From the NCBI GenBank assembly GCA_910586985.1, contig CAJUKK010000015.1, positions 1 to 39,821 of the forward strand: 39,821 nt of DNA, in the 5' to 3' direction. Each line of letters starts with the position of its first letter. Positions within the stretch are counted from its first letter, which is position 1. Below the pieces are notes generated by a model. It was not told the origin of the DNA and made no database searches. It worked only from the letters and a program-made list of their open reading frames with translations. The DNA comes from an uncultured Christensenellaceae bacterium (GTDB taxonomy: Bacteria > Bacillota > Clostridia > Christensenellales > Borkfalkiaceae). The position numbers and the translations under genes are program-made. Positions 21,561 through 28,678 of this stretch are shown in pieces.

Positions 21561-22811
21561 ATGATTGATTTGACGACGATCAAAAATGCCGATCCCGAAC
21601 TGTACGACGCAATGGAAAAAGAACTCTCTCGTCAGAGAGGGAATCTTGAACTGATTGCAAGCGAAAATATCGTATCTCCCGCCGTTATGGCGGCAATGGG
21701 CAGTCACCTTACCAACAAGTACGCGGAAGGATATCCATCCAAGCGTTATTACGGCGGCTGCGAATTTGTCGACGTTGCGGAGGAGCTTGCAAGAACGCGT
21801 CTGAAAAAGATTTTCGGGTGCGAACACTGTAACGTACAGCCTCACAGCGGCGCGCAGGCAAACTTTGCCGTATATTTTGCCATGCTCAAACCGAACGATA
21901 CGATTATGGGCATGAATCTCTCCCACGGCGGACACCTTACGCACGGTTCGCCCGTCAATGTTTCGGGCGTATACTTCAATATCGTTCCTTACGGCGTTTC
22001 CAAAGACACGGAGACGATCGACTATGACGAGATGGAAAAGATCGCGCTCGAATGCAGACCTAAGCTGATCGTATCGGGCGCGAGCGCGTATCCGCGCACG
22101 ATCGATTTTGCGCGTATCCGCGAAATTTGCGATAGAGTGGGCGCGCTCATGATGGTGGATATCGCGCATATTGCGGGACTTGTTGCGGCGGGGCTGCATC
22201 CTTCTCCCGTACCGTACGCAGACTTTGTTACAACGACTACGCACAAGACATTGCGCGGCCCGCGCGGCGGCGTGATCATGTGCAAAGAACAGTACGCAAA
22301 GGCGATCGATAAGGCGATTTTTCCGGGGACGCAGGGCGGGCCTCTGATGCATGTTATTGCAGCAAAAGCGGTAGCGTTCGGAGAAGCTCTTACGCCCGAA
22401 TTCAAGGCTTATCAGGCGCAGATCGTTAAAAACGCGGCGGCAATGGCGGCGCAGTTTACAAAAAACGGAGTGCGGCTTGTTTCGGGCGGAACCGACAATC
22501 ATTTGATGCTTGTCGATTTGCGGAACGAAGACATGACGGGCAAGGAATTGGAGGCGCTTTTGGACAGAGCGCATATCACCGTCAATAAAAACACGATACC
22601 GTTTGAAACGACTTCGCCGTTTATTACAAGCGGGGTGCGGATCGGCACGCCCGCGGTAACGGCGCGCGGCATGAAGGAAGGGGAGGCTGTCGAGATCGCG
22701 CAGCTTGTGACCGAGATCATTCGCGGAAAAGAGGAGGCGATTCCCGCCGTTTCGAAAAAGGTCGCCGCGCTCTGCGAAAAGTTCCCCATCTATGCAAACG
22801 ATATAATGTGA
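21561..22811 (+). CDS. glyA: Serine hydroxymethyltransferase
   Basis: A 416-residue PLP enzyme converting serine and tetrahydrofolate to glycine and 5,10-methylene-THF, the main entry to one-carbon units. It has LIASENIVSPAV (about 32-43), TNKYAEGYPSKRYYGG, HGGHLTHGSPVN, and the PLP-lysine segment TTTTHKTLRGPRGG (Lys about 227). GTAGGAG precedes the ATG by 7 bases. It is a single-gene unit with its own strong promoter and terminator. Confidence 0.97.
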   Translation: MIDLTTIKNADPELYDAMEKELSRQRGNLELIASENIVSPAVMAAMGSHLTNKYAEGYPSKRYYGGCEFVDVAEELARTRLKKIFGCEHCNVQPHSGAQANFAVYFAMLKPNDTIMGMNLSHGGHLTHGSPVNVSGVYFNIVPYGVSKDTETIDYDEMEKIALECRPKLIVSGASAYPRTIDFARIREICDRVGALMMVDIAHIAGLVAAGLHPSPVPYADFVTTTTHKTLRGPRGGVIMCKEQYAKAIDKAIFPGTQGGPLMHVIAAKAVAFGEALTPEFKAYQAQIVKNAAAMAAQFTKNGVRLVSGGTDNHLMLVDLRNEDMTGKELEALLDRAHITVNKNTIPFETTSPFITSGVRIGTPAVTARGMKEGEAVEIAQLVTEIIRGKEEAIPAVSKKVAALCEKFPIYANDIM

Positions 22812-22977
22812 GATGAGGTGTCGGTTTCCGTTCAGCTCGTAAACTCGCTACTTCTCTCTAATATAAAAGGGTGAGGGCAACAATAAAGAACAGATTCAAC
22901 TCGTTCCGCTCCCGCCTTAGTTTACAAAGAAGTGAGGCGGGACAGTCCTGTGTGAGAATCTTTACAATATGATATGT
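22812..22977. other. Non-coding stretch after glyA with one hairpin
   Basis: No ORF is supported. CCCGCCT and AGGCGGG (about 22912-22940) can form a stem with a long loop. GTGAGAATCTTTAC (22952-22965) recurs at 23726-23739. Probably part of the repeat-rich intergenic material around the XRE gene. Confidence 0.35.
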
Positions 22978-23004
22978 AAAACCCTCGCGATGCGCGAGGG
23001 TTTT
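22978..23004. terminator. Bidirectional terminator between glyA and the XRE gene
   Basis: AAAACCCTCGC (22978-22988) and GCGAGGGTTTT (22994-23004) are perfect complements around a 5-base loop, with T on one side and, on the other strand, a matching T tract. It lies just past the stop codon of the minus-strand regulator. Confidence 0.85.
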
Positions 23005-23007
23005 ATG

Positions 23008-23211
23008 TTACTCTAACAACTCTTCCATTGATACGTCATATAGCTCAGCAAGCTTAATAAAATTTTGTAGCGTCGGTACGGTGACACCGCATTCGTACGC
23101 ATGATAGGATTGCGCCGTAATGCCGATTTGACGGGCAACGTACGTTTGCGAATAGTGGTATTGCTCTCTTAACGTTTTCAAATTTTTTCCCAAACGATAC
23201 AATTCTTGCAT
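23008..23211 (-). CDS. XRE/Cro-CI-type transcriptional regulator
   Basis: A 67-residue stand-alone helix-turn-helix protein: LGKNLKTLREQYHYSQTYVA, then RQIGITAQSYHAYECGVTVP and a final LAELYDVSMEELLE helix. Only the DNA-binding fold is present, as in small phage and toxin-antitoxin repressors. A perfect 11-bp inverted repeat lies 24 bases upstream of its start and probably is its operator. On the other side of this operator is a rightward promoter and a frame-broken small ORF, so it may have controlled that partner. Confidence 0.9.
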   Translation of the reverse strand: MQELYRLGKNLKTLREQYHYSQTYVARQIGITAQSYHAYECGVTVPTLQNFIKLAELYDVSMEELLE

Positions 23212-23229
23212 TTTTTAAGCTCCATTCAC

Positions 23230-23259
23230 TTGACATTTTACAGTTACAAACTGTAAAAT
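23230..23259 (+). promoter_or_regulatory. Operator-promoter next to the XRE gene
   Basis: ATTTTACAGTT-ACA-AACTGTAAAAT (23235-23259) is a perfect 11-bp inverted repeat. On the plus strand TTGACA (23230-23235), an 18-base spacer and TAAAAT (23254-23259) form a promoter lying exactly over it, pointing away from the regulator gene. Confidence 0.75.
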
Positions 23260-23299
23260 AGAATTGTTTAAGTTTAAAACTTAAATTCAGGAAATGATC

Positions 23300-23484
23300 A
23301 TGGAATATATAAACGCAGAGGTCAAAAGAGAAATTATAAATGCAGATAGCCTTTTGGGGAGGTCAAGCCGATTATAAAGGATCTGTTTGTGGCAAACGTG
23401 CAAAAGTGCAGCGACGGATTTCTGATAAAATTTCCGAGCGGGCAGACGTTTACGCTGGCAATCTGGGAGAATAAGAAGTATTAA
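23300..23484 (+). pseudogene. Small ORF broken by a one-base frameshift
   Basis: After AGGA and an ATG at 23300 the frame reads MEYINAEVKREIINADS, then goes out of frame at about 23350 (AGCCTTTTGGGG) and stops at 23377. The next frame continues sensibly as PFGEVKPIIKDLFVANVQKC and ends FPSGQTFTLAIWENKKY with TAA at 23482-23484. Adding one base in the C/T/G run would give a single 61-residue protein with a small beta-barrel-like C-terminus. The family is not recognised. It lies downstream of the promoter-operator shared with the XRE gene. Confidence 0.55.
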
Positions 23485-23497
23485 GATTCAATTTTAT

Positions 23498-23611
23498 TGT
23501 CATTTCGAGTGTATCGTAGCGGAATCGAAAATCTAGCGCACAGAGTGAGCGAAACCATATTTAAAAATGAGGTATCGTTTCGCTGGATGTCTCGATAAGC
23601 TTGACATGACA
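23498..23611. repeat. Palindromic MITE-like intergenic repeat
   Basis: About 114 bases begin TGTCAT (23498-23503) and end ATGACA (23606-23611). Inner arms AGCGAAAC (23548-23555) and GTTTCGCT (23577-23584) are perfect complements, with TCGAG/CTCGA nearer the ends. The TGTCATTTCGAG...CGGAATCGAAAATCT style is that of dispersed non-coding repeats in many bacterial genomes. A related inverted pair follows (AGATTCTCACG 23629-23639 and CGTGAGAATCT 23725-23735). Coding capacity is absent. Confidence 0.55.
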
Positions 23612-23767
23612 TGTGAGCAATGTCGCAGAGATTCTCACGTTCGCTCTGCGGACTCTCTAAAAGTGGCATTTGGGGAACTACACTGTCGTTTCTAAACAGT
23701 CATTTTCAACGGAGCGAAATGGAGCGTGAGAATCTTTACCGCATTGGGAAAAATATGCATAAAACGC

Positions 23768-23796
23768 TTGCATTTTGTTGATGTGCATGCTATAAT
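23768..23796 (+). promoter_or_regulatory. Promoter of the FMN-riboswitch/ribU transcript
   Basis: TTGCAT (23768-23773), 17-base spacer, TATAAT (23791-23796), just before the aptamer. Confidence 0.9.
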
Positions 23797-23810
23797 AATA
23801 TCAATCGAAT

Positions 23811-23922
23811 ATTCTTTGGGGCGGAGTGCAATTCTCCACCGGCAGTAAAGTCTGCGAAGAGCGAAAGCTCCCGAACGGGTGAAATTCCCGTACCGACGGT
23901 ATAGTCCGGATGATAAAAGAAT
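23811..23922 (+). promoter_or_regulatory. FMN riboswitch (RFN element)
   Basis: The conserved blocks appear in order: TTCTTTGGGGCGGAGTG, AATTCTCCACCGGC, AGTAAAGTCTGCGA, a variable stem, GGGTGAAATTCCCGTACCGA, CGGTATAGTCCGGATGA and AAAGAAT closing P1 with ATTCTTT. This is the full RFN element that binds flavin mononucleotide. A terminator and the riboflavin transporter gene follow. Confidence 0.97.
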
Positions 23923-23939
23923 TTTAAAGCCGTATTTTG

Positions 23940-23970
23940 CGCGTCCCGATTTATTGGGACGCGTTTTTTT
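23940..23970 (+). terminator. Riboswitch-controlled terminator
   Basis: CGCGTCCC (23940-23947) pairs with GGGACGCG (23956-23963), followed by seven T. It lies 17 bases after the aptamer, so FMN binding would stop transcription before ribU. Confidence 0.93.
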
Positions 23971-24013
23971 ACGCCGAAGAATACTCGAAAATAATTTTTT
24001 TTTGAGGTGCTCT

Positions 24014-24706
24014 ATGTCGGCAAAAACTGTCATTCGTGCGCATTTCACTGCGCCGCGCATCGCCTATATGGCGATATTCACCGCGCTTGCGTTCGCGGTC
24101 ACGTTCTTGGAGTTTCCAATTTTTCCGCAAGCGAACTTTTTAAAGTTTGATTTTGCAAACGTGTTTTTTTTGATCGAAGGATTTATCTTCGGGCCGGTGG
24201 AGGCAATCGTTTCCATCGGGGTCAAAGAATTGCTTTGTCTCACCAAGTCTTCGACGGCGGGCGTTGGGGAGATCGCAAATTTTATTATGTCGACGGCATA
24301 CGTTATCGTACCTTCCGTTCTGTACCGCTTTAAAAAGGGAAAGTGGTGGGTTACCATCTCGCTTGTAATTGCGTGCGCAATTCAGATCGGCGTGAGTGCG
24401 CTTGTCAACCGATACATTAACTTCCCCGTATTCGGCGCGCTCTACCATTTCGACGGCGCGGAGCTGTTCTATTCGCTGTGGCCGTTCGTTATCTATTTTA
24501 ATATTATTAAGAGCGTAGGTATCAGCGTCGTTGTATTTTTTATTTACAAGCCGCTGTCGCGGTTTATCAAAATGACTTCCGCCAAGTTCGAAAAAGAAAT
24601 GGAGAAATTGAAGAAAGAACGCAGAGCGGAAAAAGAGGCGAAATGCGCAGTGGAACCGAGCGAGGAACAAAAAGAAGTTGCTGTTTCTTCCGACGGCGAA
24701 AATTAA
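24014..24706 (+). CDS. ribU: ECF riboflavin transporter S component
   Basis: A 230-residue membrane protein with about six helices: RIAYMAIFTALAFAVTFLEF, a segment with FLKFDFANVFFLIEGFIFGP, then VSIGVKELLCLTKSSTAGVG and GEIANFIMSTAYVIVPS. These match RibU and related S components. The FMN riboswitch just upstream supports riboflavin or FMN as substrate. The start at 24014 is chosen over 23879 because the latter lies in the riboswitch, and GAGG precedes it. The last 45 residues form a highly charged Lys/Glu tail, unusual for RibU and probably cytoplasmic. It must pair with an ECF energy module encoded elsewhere. Confidence 0.93.
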   Translation: MSAKTVIRAHFTAPRIAYMAIFTALAFAVTFLEFPIFPQANFLKFDFANVFFLIEGFIFGPVEAIVSIGVKELLCLTKSSTAGVGEIANFIMSTAYVIVPSVLYRFKKGKWWVTISLVIACAIQIGVSALVNRYINFPVFGALYHFDGAELFYSLWPFVIYFNIIKSVGISVVVFFIYKPLSRFIKMTSAKFEKEMEKLKKERRAEKEAKCAVEPSEEQKEVAVSSDGEN

Positions 24707-24734
24707 CGATTTTTTACAAATCAATCTTCCTTAA

Positions 24735-24768
24735 GAAAGAGACAAAGCTGAACGGTTTGTCTCTTTCC
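24735..24768 (+). terminator. Terminator of ribU
   Basis: GAAAGAGACAAA (24735-24746) pairs perfectly with TTTGTCTCTTTC (24756-24767). Confidence 0.8.
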
Positions 24769-24796
24769 CTTATTTATAAAAGTATTGTTTAATCGC

Positions 24797-24825
24797 TTGA
24801 TAAATACATTTTGATGTGTTAAAAT
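24797..24825 (+). promoter_or_regulatory. Promoter for the tsaE operon
   Basis: TTGATA (24797-24802), 17-base spacer, TAAAAT (24820-24825), about 30 bases before the tsaE start. Confidence 0.75.
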
Positions 24826-24855
24826 AAAATCAATTATATTGTAGAGAGGCATTGT

Positions 24856-25257
24856 TTGGCAGTCTTTTTATCACAATCGGAAGAAGATACCCTGCGTTTT
24901 GCTGCGGAGTATGCAAAGACGCTCCAAAGCGGCGATACCGTATTATTGGACGGCGAAATGGGCGCGGGCAAAACGGTGATTGCAAAGGGGATTGCAAAGG
25001 GTCTTGGCATTGAATGCGAGGTAACAAGTCCGACTTACGCCTATATTAACGATTACGAAGGACGGCTGTTTCATTTTGATTGTTACCGCATTGCCTCGGA
25101 GGCACAGGCGGAGTCGCTCGGATTTGCCGATTATTTCGATTTAGGCGGTATTTGTCTCGTTGAATGGAGCGAATATATAAAGGGGCTCTTACCTGCCGGA
25201 TGTAAGCGGATTTCCGTCCGTAAAACAAAGGACGGATCGCGGGAGATCGCATATTGA
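24856..25257 (+). CDS. tsaE: tRNA t6A biosynthesis ATPase TsaE
   Basis: A 133-residue P-loop protein with LDGEMGAGKTVIAKGIAKGLG (Walker A within), TSPTYAYINDY, FHFDCYRI and VEWSEYI, the full set of TsaE motifs. It drives turnover of the TsaB-TsaD complex that puts threonylcarbamoyl on A37 of ANN-decoding tRNAs. The start is a TTG with GAGAGG in front; no ATG fits. The frame overlaps tsaB by four bases. Confidence 0.93.
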   Translation: MAVFLSQSEEDTLRFAAEYAKTLQSGDTVLLDGEMGAGKTVIAKGIAKGLGIECEVTSPTYAYINDYEGRLFHFDCYRIASEAQAESLGFADYFDLGGICLVEWSEYIKGLLPAGCKRISVRKTKDGSREIAY

Positions 25258-25865
25258 ATTTTCTTGCAATCGATACAAGCGCGGCGCATCTTACCGTCAT
25301 TGCGCAAAAAGGCGAAAAGGTTGAAACGGCGTTTATCCGCGACAGTCTGCACGCGCATTCCGTCAGATTAATGGATGAGATCGACGGCGTTTTGTCGCGC
25401 GCGGGTCTTTCGTTAAGTGAGTGCGAGCTGATCGCATCGGTCGTCGGCGCAGGATCTTTTACGGGCATCCGTATCGGAATCGCAACGGTCAAGGGATTGT
25501 GTTTTGCAAGCGGGGTACCCGCGCTTGCAGTCACCTCATTCGATGCGCTCGCATACGCTGAAAGGGGCGGGAAACGGCTCGCTCTCGTCGCTGCGGGGCA
25601 CGGTTATTATTATACCTGCGGATACGGGGAAGAGCGCGAAATACTAATTCCGCCCGCGTATTCTTCGAAGGAAGAGGCGGAAAGGCTGATAAAAGGCGGG
25701 TTTTCTGCGGTTGCGTACGAGACGCTCGGACTCGGGGAAAAGATTGTTGATCCGGCGCAGGGATTGCTGCATGCCGTGCGGGCGAAATGCGGTGAGAAAA
25801 TATCTCCCGCAATGCTGCACGCGCTGTATATTAGAAAATCTTCTGCGGAGGAAAACGCAAAATGA
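25254..25865 (+). CDS. tsaB: tRNA t6A biosynthesis protein TsaB
   Basis: A 203-residue ASKHA-fold protein: FLAIDTSAAHLTV at the start, LHAHSVRLMDEID, then VVGAGSFTGIRIGIATVKGL and ALAVTSFDALA, all characteristic of TsaB. It is the non-catalytic partner of TsaD in threonylcarbamoyl-adenosine synthesis. The TTG start overlaps the tsaE stop and is translationally coupled. tsaD itself is not in the window. The frame overlaps rimI. Confidence 0.93.
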   Translation: MNFLAIDTSAAHLTVIAQKGEKVETAFIRDSLHAHSVRLMDEIDGVLSRAGLSLSECELIASVVGAGSFTGIRIGIATVKGLCFASGVPALAVTSFDALAYAERGGKRLALVAAGHGYYYTCGYGEEREILIPPAYSSKEEAERLIKGGFSAVAYETLGLGEKIVDPAQGLLHAVRAKCGEKISPAMLHALYIRKSSAEENAK

Positions 25866-26299
25866 ACGGGAGACGTTGGACGTTTGAAGACATCAATGCG
25901 ATATGCGCATTGGAAAAAGAATGTTTCCCGCAGTCGGCGTGGAGTATGCAGGCGCTCGCCGACTCGCTTTTGTCCGAAAACTTCTTCGGCATCTTGCTCG
26001 AGGAGGAGGGCGTTATCACTGCTTACGGCGGCATGAGCGTTGTTTTAGACGAGGCGGAGATACAACTCGTTGCAACGGCGGAAATGTACCGTGCCTGCGG
26101 GCGCGGGCGTAAGATCATGGAGGACTTGCTTTCCGAGGCGAGAAACCGAAACGTTAAGACGGTTTTTCTCGAAGTACGCGTCTCCAATGCTCCCGCTCAG
26201 CTACTTTACCTCAAATGCGGGTTCAGGGGGCTTTACGCACGTTCCAGATACTATCCCGACGGAGAGGACGCGATCGTCATGAAAAAGGAGCTTGATTGA
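25862..26299 (+). CDS. rimI: GNAT acetyltransferase, RimI type
   Basis: A 145-residue GNAT protein. The acetyl-CoA loop shows as GRGRKIMEDLLSEA (usual Q/RxxGxG/A form), followed by VFLEVRVSNAPAQLLYLKCGF and the C-terminal RSRYYPDGEDAIVMKKEL, matching the RimI signature. RimI acetylates N-terminal alanine of ribosomal protein S18; in Gram-positives it is usually linked to tsaB and tsaD as here. ATGA overlap with tsaB upstream. Confidence 0.92.
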   Translation: MNGRRWTFEDINAICALEKECFPQSAWSMQALADSLLSENFFGILLEEEGVITAYGGMSVVLDEAEIQLVATAEMYRACGRGRKIMEDLLSEARNRNVKTVFLEVRVSNAPAQLLYLKCGFRGLYARSRYYPDGEDAIVMKKELD

Positions 26300-27042
26300 A
26301 GAGCGTATCGCTTTTGCAGTGCGGCGAGGGGAAAGACCTCGTATTTTTACACGGTTATCTTGCGAGCAAAGAAAGCTTCATGCCGCAGATAAATTATTTT
26401 TCTAAATTCTACCGCGTTACGGCGTTTGACTTTTTGGGGTTCGGACAGAGCGCGCCGCTTACGGATGCGTACTCGGTGAGCGATTATGCCGATTGGACGG
26501 AGGAGACGCTCTCTTCGCTCGGGATCGTGTATCCGCACGTCGTTGCTCATTCGTTCGGCGGGCGGGTGGCGATCAAATGTCTGTCCCGCAAGGATATCTT
26601 TGACCGCGTTATTCTCACGGGGTGCGCGGGTATCGTAAAAAAACGCACAGTTTCCTATCGGGTTAAGGTCGGAAGTTATAAAATTATTAAAAGAATCGCG
26701 CCTCGCTATGCCGAAAAGCATTTCGGGAGCGCGGAATACCGTTCGCTTTCCCCGATCATGCGGGAGAGTTACAAAAAGATCGTCAATGAAGATTTGCGGG
26801 AGGATGCAAAGCGTATCCGGCGTCCCGTACTCTTTTTAAACGGTTCGCGGGATACGGAGACGCCCGTCGCTTCCGCTAAAATTTTAAATGCATGTGTGCG
26901 CGGTTCAAAGCTATGCGTATTCGAAGGACTCGGGCACTTTGCGCACCTTGAAAATCCAAATCTTTTTAATCTTGCGGTAGAGGAGTTTTTGTCATGTCGG
27001 AATTCGGACTCTGGATCGGAATTGCATTCGGCAGTATTTTAA
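26296..27042 (+). CDS. Alpha/beta hydrolase of unknown substrate
   Basis: A 248-residue hydrolase fold. LVFLHGYLAS (about 14-23) is the oxyanion-hole strand, AHSFGGR (about 84-90) the nucleophile elbow with Ser, NGSRDTETP the acid strand and GLGHFAHLENP the catalytic His. All three catalytic residues are present, so it is probably active. The TTG start overlaps rimI by 4 bases, and its 3' end overlaps the murF-like gene by 49 bases, tying it firmly to this operon. A link to wall-precursor or lipid metabolism is suggested by position only. Confidence 0.85.
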   Translation: MKSVSLLQCGEGKDLVFLHGYLASKESFMPQINYFSKFYRVTAFDFLGFGQSAPLTDAYSVSDYADWTEETLSSLGIVYPHVVAHSFGGRVAIKCLSRKDIFDRVILTGCAGIVKKRTVSYRVKVGSYKIIKRIAPRYAEKHFGSAEYRSLSPIMRESYKKIVNEDLREDAKRIRRPVLFLNGSRDTETPVASAKILNACVRGSKLCVFEGLGHFAHLENPNLFNLAVEEFLSCRNSDSGSELHSAVF

Positions 27043-28583
27043 GCGCGGCGCTGTTCGTTTTGTGCACGTTGCCTGTTCTCGGTATTTTGCAACAGAGCGG
27101 CTATTCGGGCAGAGCGTTCGTGCGTTGGTATTGCCGAAAGGGGAATATGCTGCCCCGTCGGCATAATTTATTGACGCTGTCGCTCTTTCTTTTGACAACG
27201 CTCGTATGCCTTTGCTTTTCCTTTCTCGGCGCAAGATATGCGGGTCTTGTTTCGGCGGCGCCCTTTTGCGGCGTGCTTGCGCTCTATCTTTATTCCATGC
27301 GCCGCGCCCTTAAAGTACCTTTAAAACGTACGGGACGGGCGCTCAGATTAGCGGTTGCATATTTTATATTTACGTTAGCCGTTTGTTTGGGTATTTTGGT
27401 AGGACTCGGTTATGCGTCGGAGGCAATCGGAAAAGAATACGTTATGCTGTTCCGCTTTGTGCCGCTCACGTTTGTGCCGCTGATACTTCCCTTTCTCGCA
27501 GTGGCGGCGAACTTCTGTATGAAGGCATACGAGATTCCCCGTAACCGCGGTTACATTGTCCGCGCAAAGCGAAAAATCGCGGAGAGCAATTGCCTGAAAA
27601 TCGGTATTACGGGAAGTTTTGCAAAGACGAGCGTAAAACACTTTGCGGCTGCGATTGCCGGAAGTAAGTATCGGGTTGCGGCAACGCCCGCGTCGTATAA
27701 TACCCCTATGGGCGTTGCTCGGACAGTGTTCGAACAGGGACTCGATTGCGACTTGTTTTTCGTCGAAATGGGCGCGCGCAGACGCGGTGATATTCAGGAA
27801 CTCTGCGATATGGTTTCGCCGGAGATCGGAGTCGTTACGGGAATTTGTCCACAACACTTGGAAACTTTTTTGACAATCGAAAACATTAAGGCGGAAAAAG
27901 GCGTGCTTGCGCAAAGGACGAAACAGTGTGTGCTCGGCGCGTCTGCCGCCGATCTTCCCGCAAGTGACGCGCTTGTATACGGAAGAGATTTTTCTGCGGA
28001 GAACATTGTTCTAAGCGCGGAGGGAACGCAGTTTACTCTTCGGTTGAAACAGGACGAAATACCCGTGCGGACACAGCTACTCGGCAGACATGCGGCGGAG
28101 GATATTGCGCTTGCCGCCGCGCTCTGCAGTCTGCTTCCGATGACGGCAGAGGAAATTGCGGAGGGGATCAAAAATATTTTACCCGTTCCGCACCGGCTTG
28201 AACGCATTCAGGGAAAGGGCGGAGTCGTCGTATTGGACGATTCTTACAATTCCAACGTCGAGGGCGCCAGAGACGCCGTAGAGACAGTCAGGCTTTTTTC
28301 GGGGAAAAAGTATGTTGTGACTCCCGGACTTGTCGAGCTCGGCGCTATTGAGCAGGAGGAGAACGAAAAGCTTGGCGCGTCTCTTGTGGGGTTGGACGGC
28401 GTGATTCTTGTGGGCGAAACGCAGGTGCTCCCCGTACGGAACGGGTATCTTGCCGCAGGGGGCGACGAGTCGCGTTTGAAAATCGTTCCTTCGCCGTCTG
28501 CCGCTGCGGAGGCGATCGCGGCGGAACTTAGCGCGGGCGACTGCGTGCTGTTTTTAAACGATTTGCCCGATATTTACAACTAA
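26994..28583 (+). CDS. Membrane-anchored MurF-like ligase
   Basis: A 529-residue protein. Residues about 1-185 hold four to five membrane helices; about 195-529 is a Mur-ligase domain with P-loop GITGSFAKTSVK (about 203), FFVEMGARRRGDI, VTGICPQHLETF, PHRLERIQG and LDDSYNSNVEGARDAV. It most resembles MurF (UDP-MurNAc-tripeptide:D-Ala-D-Ala ligase). The usual MurF has no membrane domain and a GTNGKT loop, so this is an atypical form; it might be the main MurF or act on another substrate. ddl follows, giving its expected substrate D-Ala-D-Ala. A terminator separates the two. Confidence 0.87.
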   Translation: MSEFGLWIGIAFGSILSAALFVLCTLPVLGILQQSGYSGRAFVRWYCRKGNMLPRRHNLLTLSLFLLTTLVCLCFSFLGARYAGLVSAAPFCGVLALYLYSMRRALKVPLKRTGRALRLAVAYFIFTLAVCLGILVGLGYASEAIGKEYVMLFRFVPLTFVPLILPFLAVAANFCMKAYEIPRNRGYIVRAKRKIAESNCLKIGITGSFAKTSVKHFAAAIAGSKYRVAATPASYNTPMGVARTVFEQGLDCDLFFVEMGARRRGDIQELCDMVSPEIGVVTGICPQHLETFLTIENIKAEKGVLAQRTKQCVLGASAADLPASDALVYGRDFSAENIVLSAEGTQFTLRLKQDEIPVRTQLLGRHAAEDIALAAALCSLLPMTAEEIAEGIKNILPVPHRLERIQGKGGVVVLDDSYNSNVEGARDAVETVRLFSGKKYVVTPGLVELGAIEQEENEKLGASLVGLDGVILVGETQVLPVRNGYLAAGGDESRLKIVPSPSAAAEAIAAELSAGDCVLFLNDLPDIYN

Positions 28584-28606
28584 ACGGCGAAAGAGAATAT
28601 CTACTC

Positions 28607-28644
28607 AACGACACCAAAGCAAACTTGCGTTGGCGTCGTTTTTT
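28607..28644 (+). terminator. Terminator after the murF-like gene
   Basis: AACGACACCAA (28607-28617) pairs with TTGGCGTCGTT (28629-28639) with one mismatch, followed by TTTTT. Confidence 0.75.
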
Positions 28645-28678
28645 CTTTAGCTGTAAAATCAAAATTGAGGAGGATGTT

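Noticed and set aside
21480..22574. Long antisense frames opposite glyA, pgi, the flippase and clpP/clpX
   Set aside because: They mirror strong conserved genes, have no ribosome sites and show Arg/Ser-rich composition typical of shadow frames.
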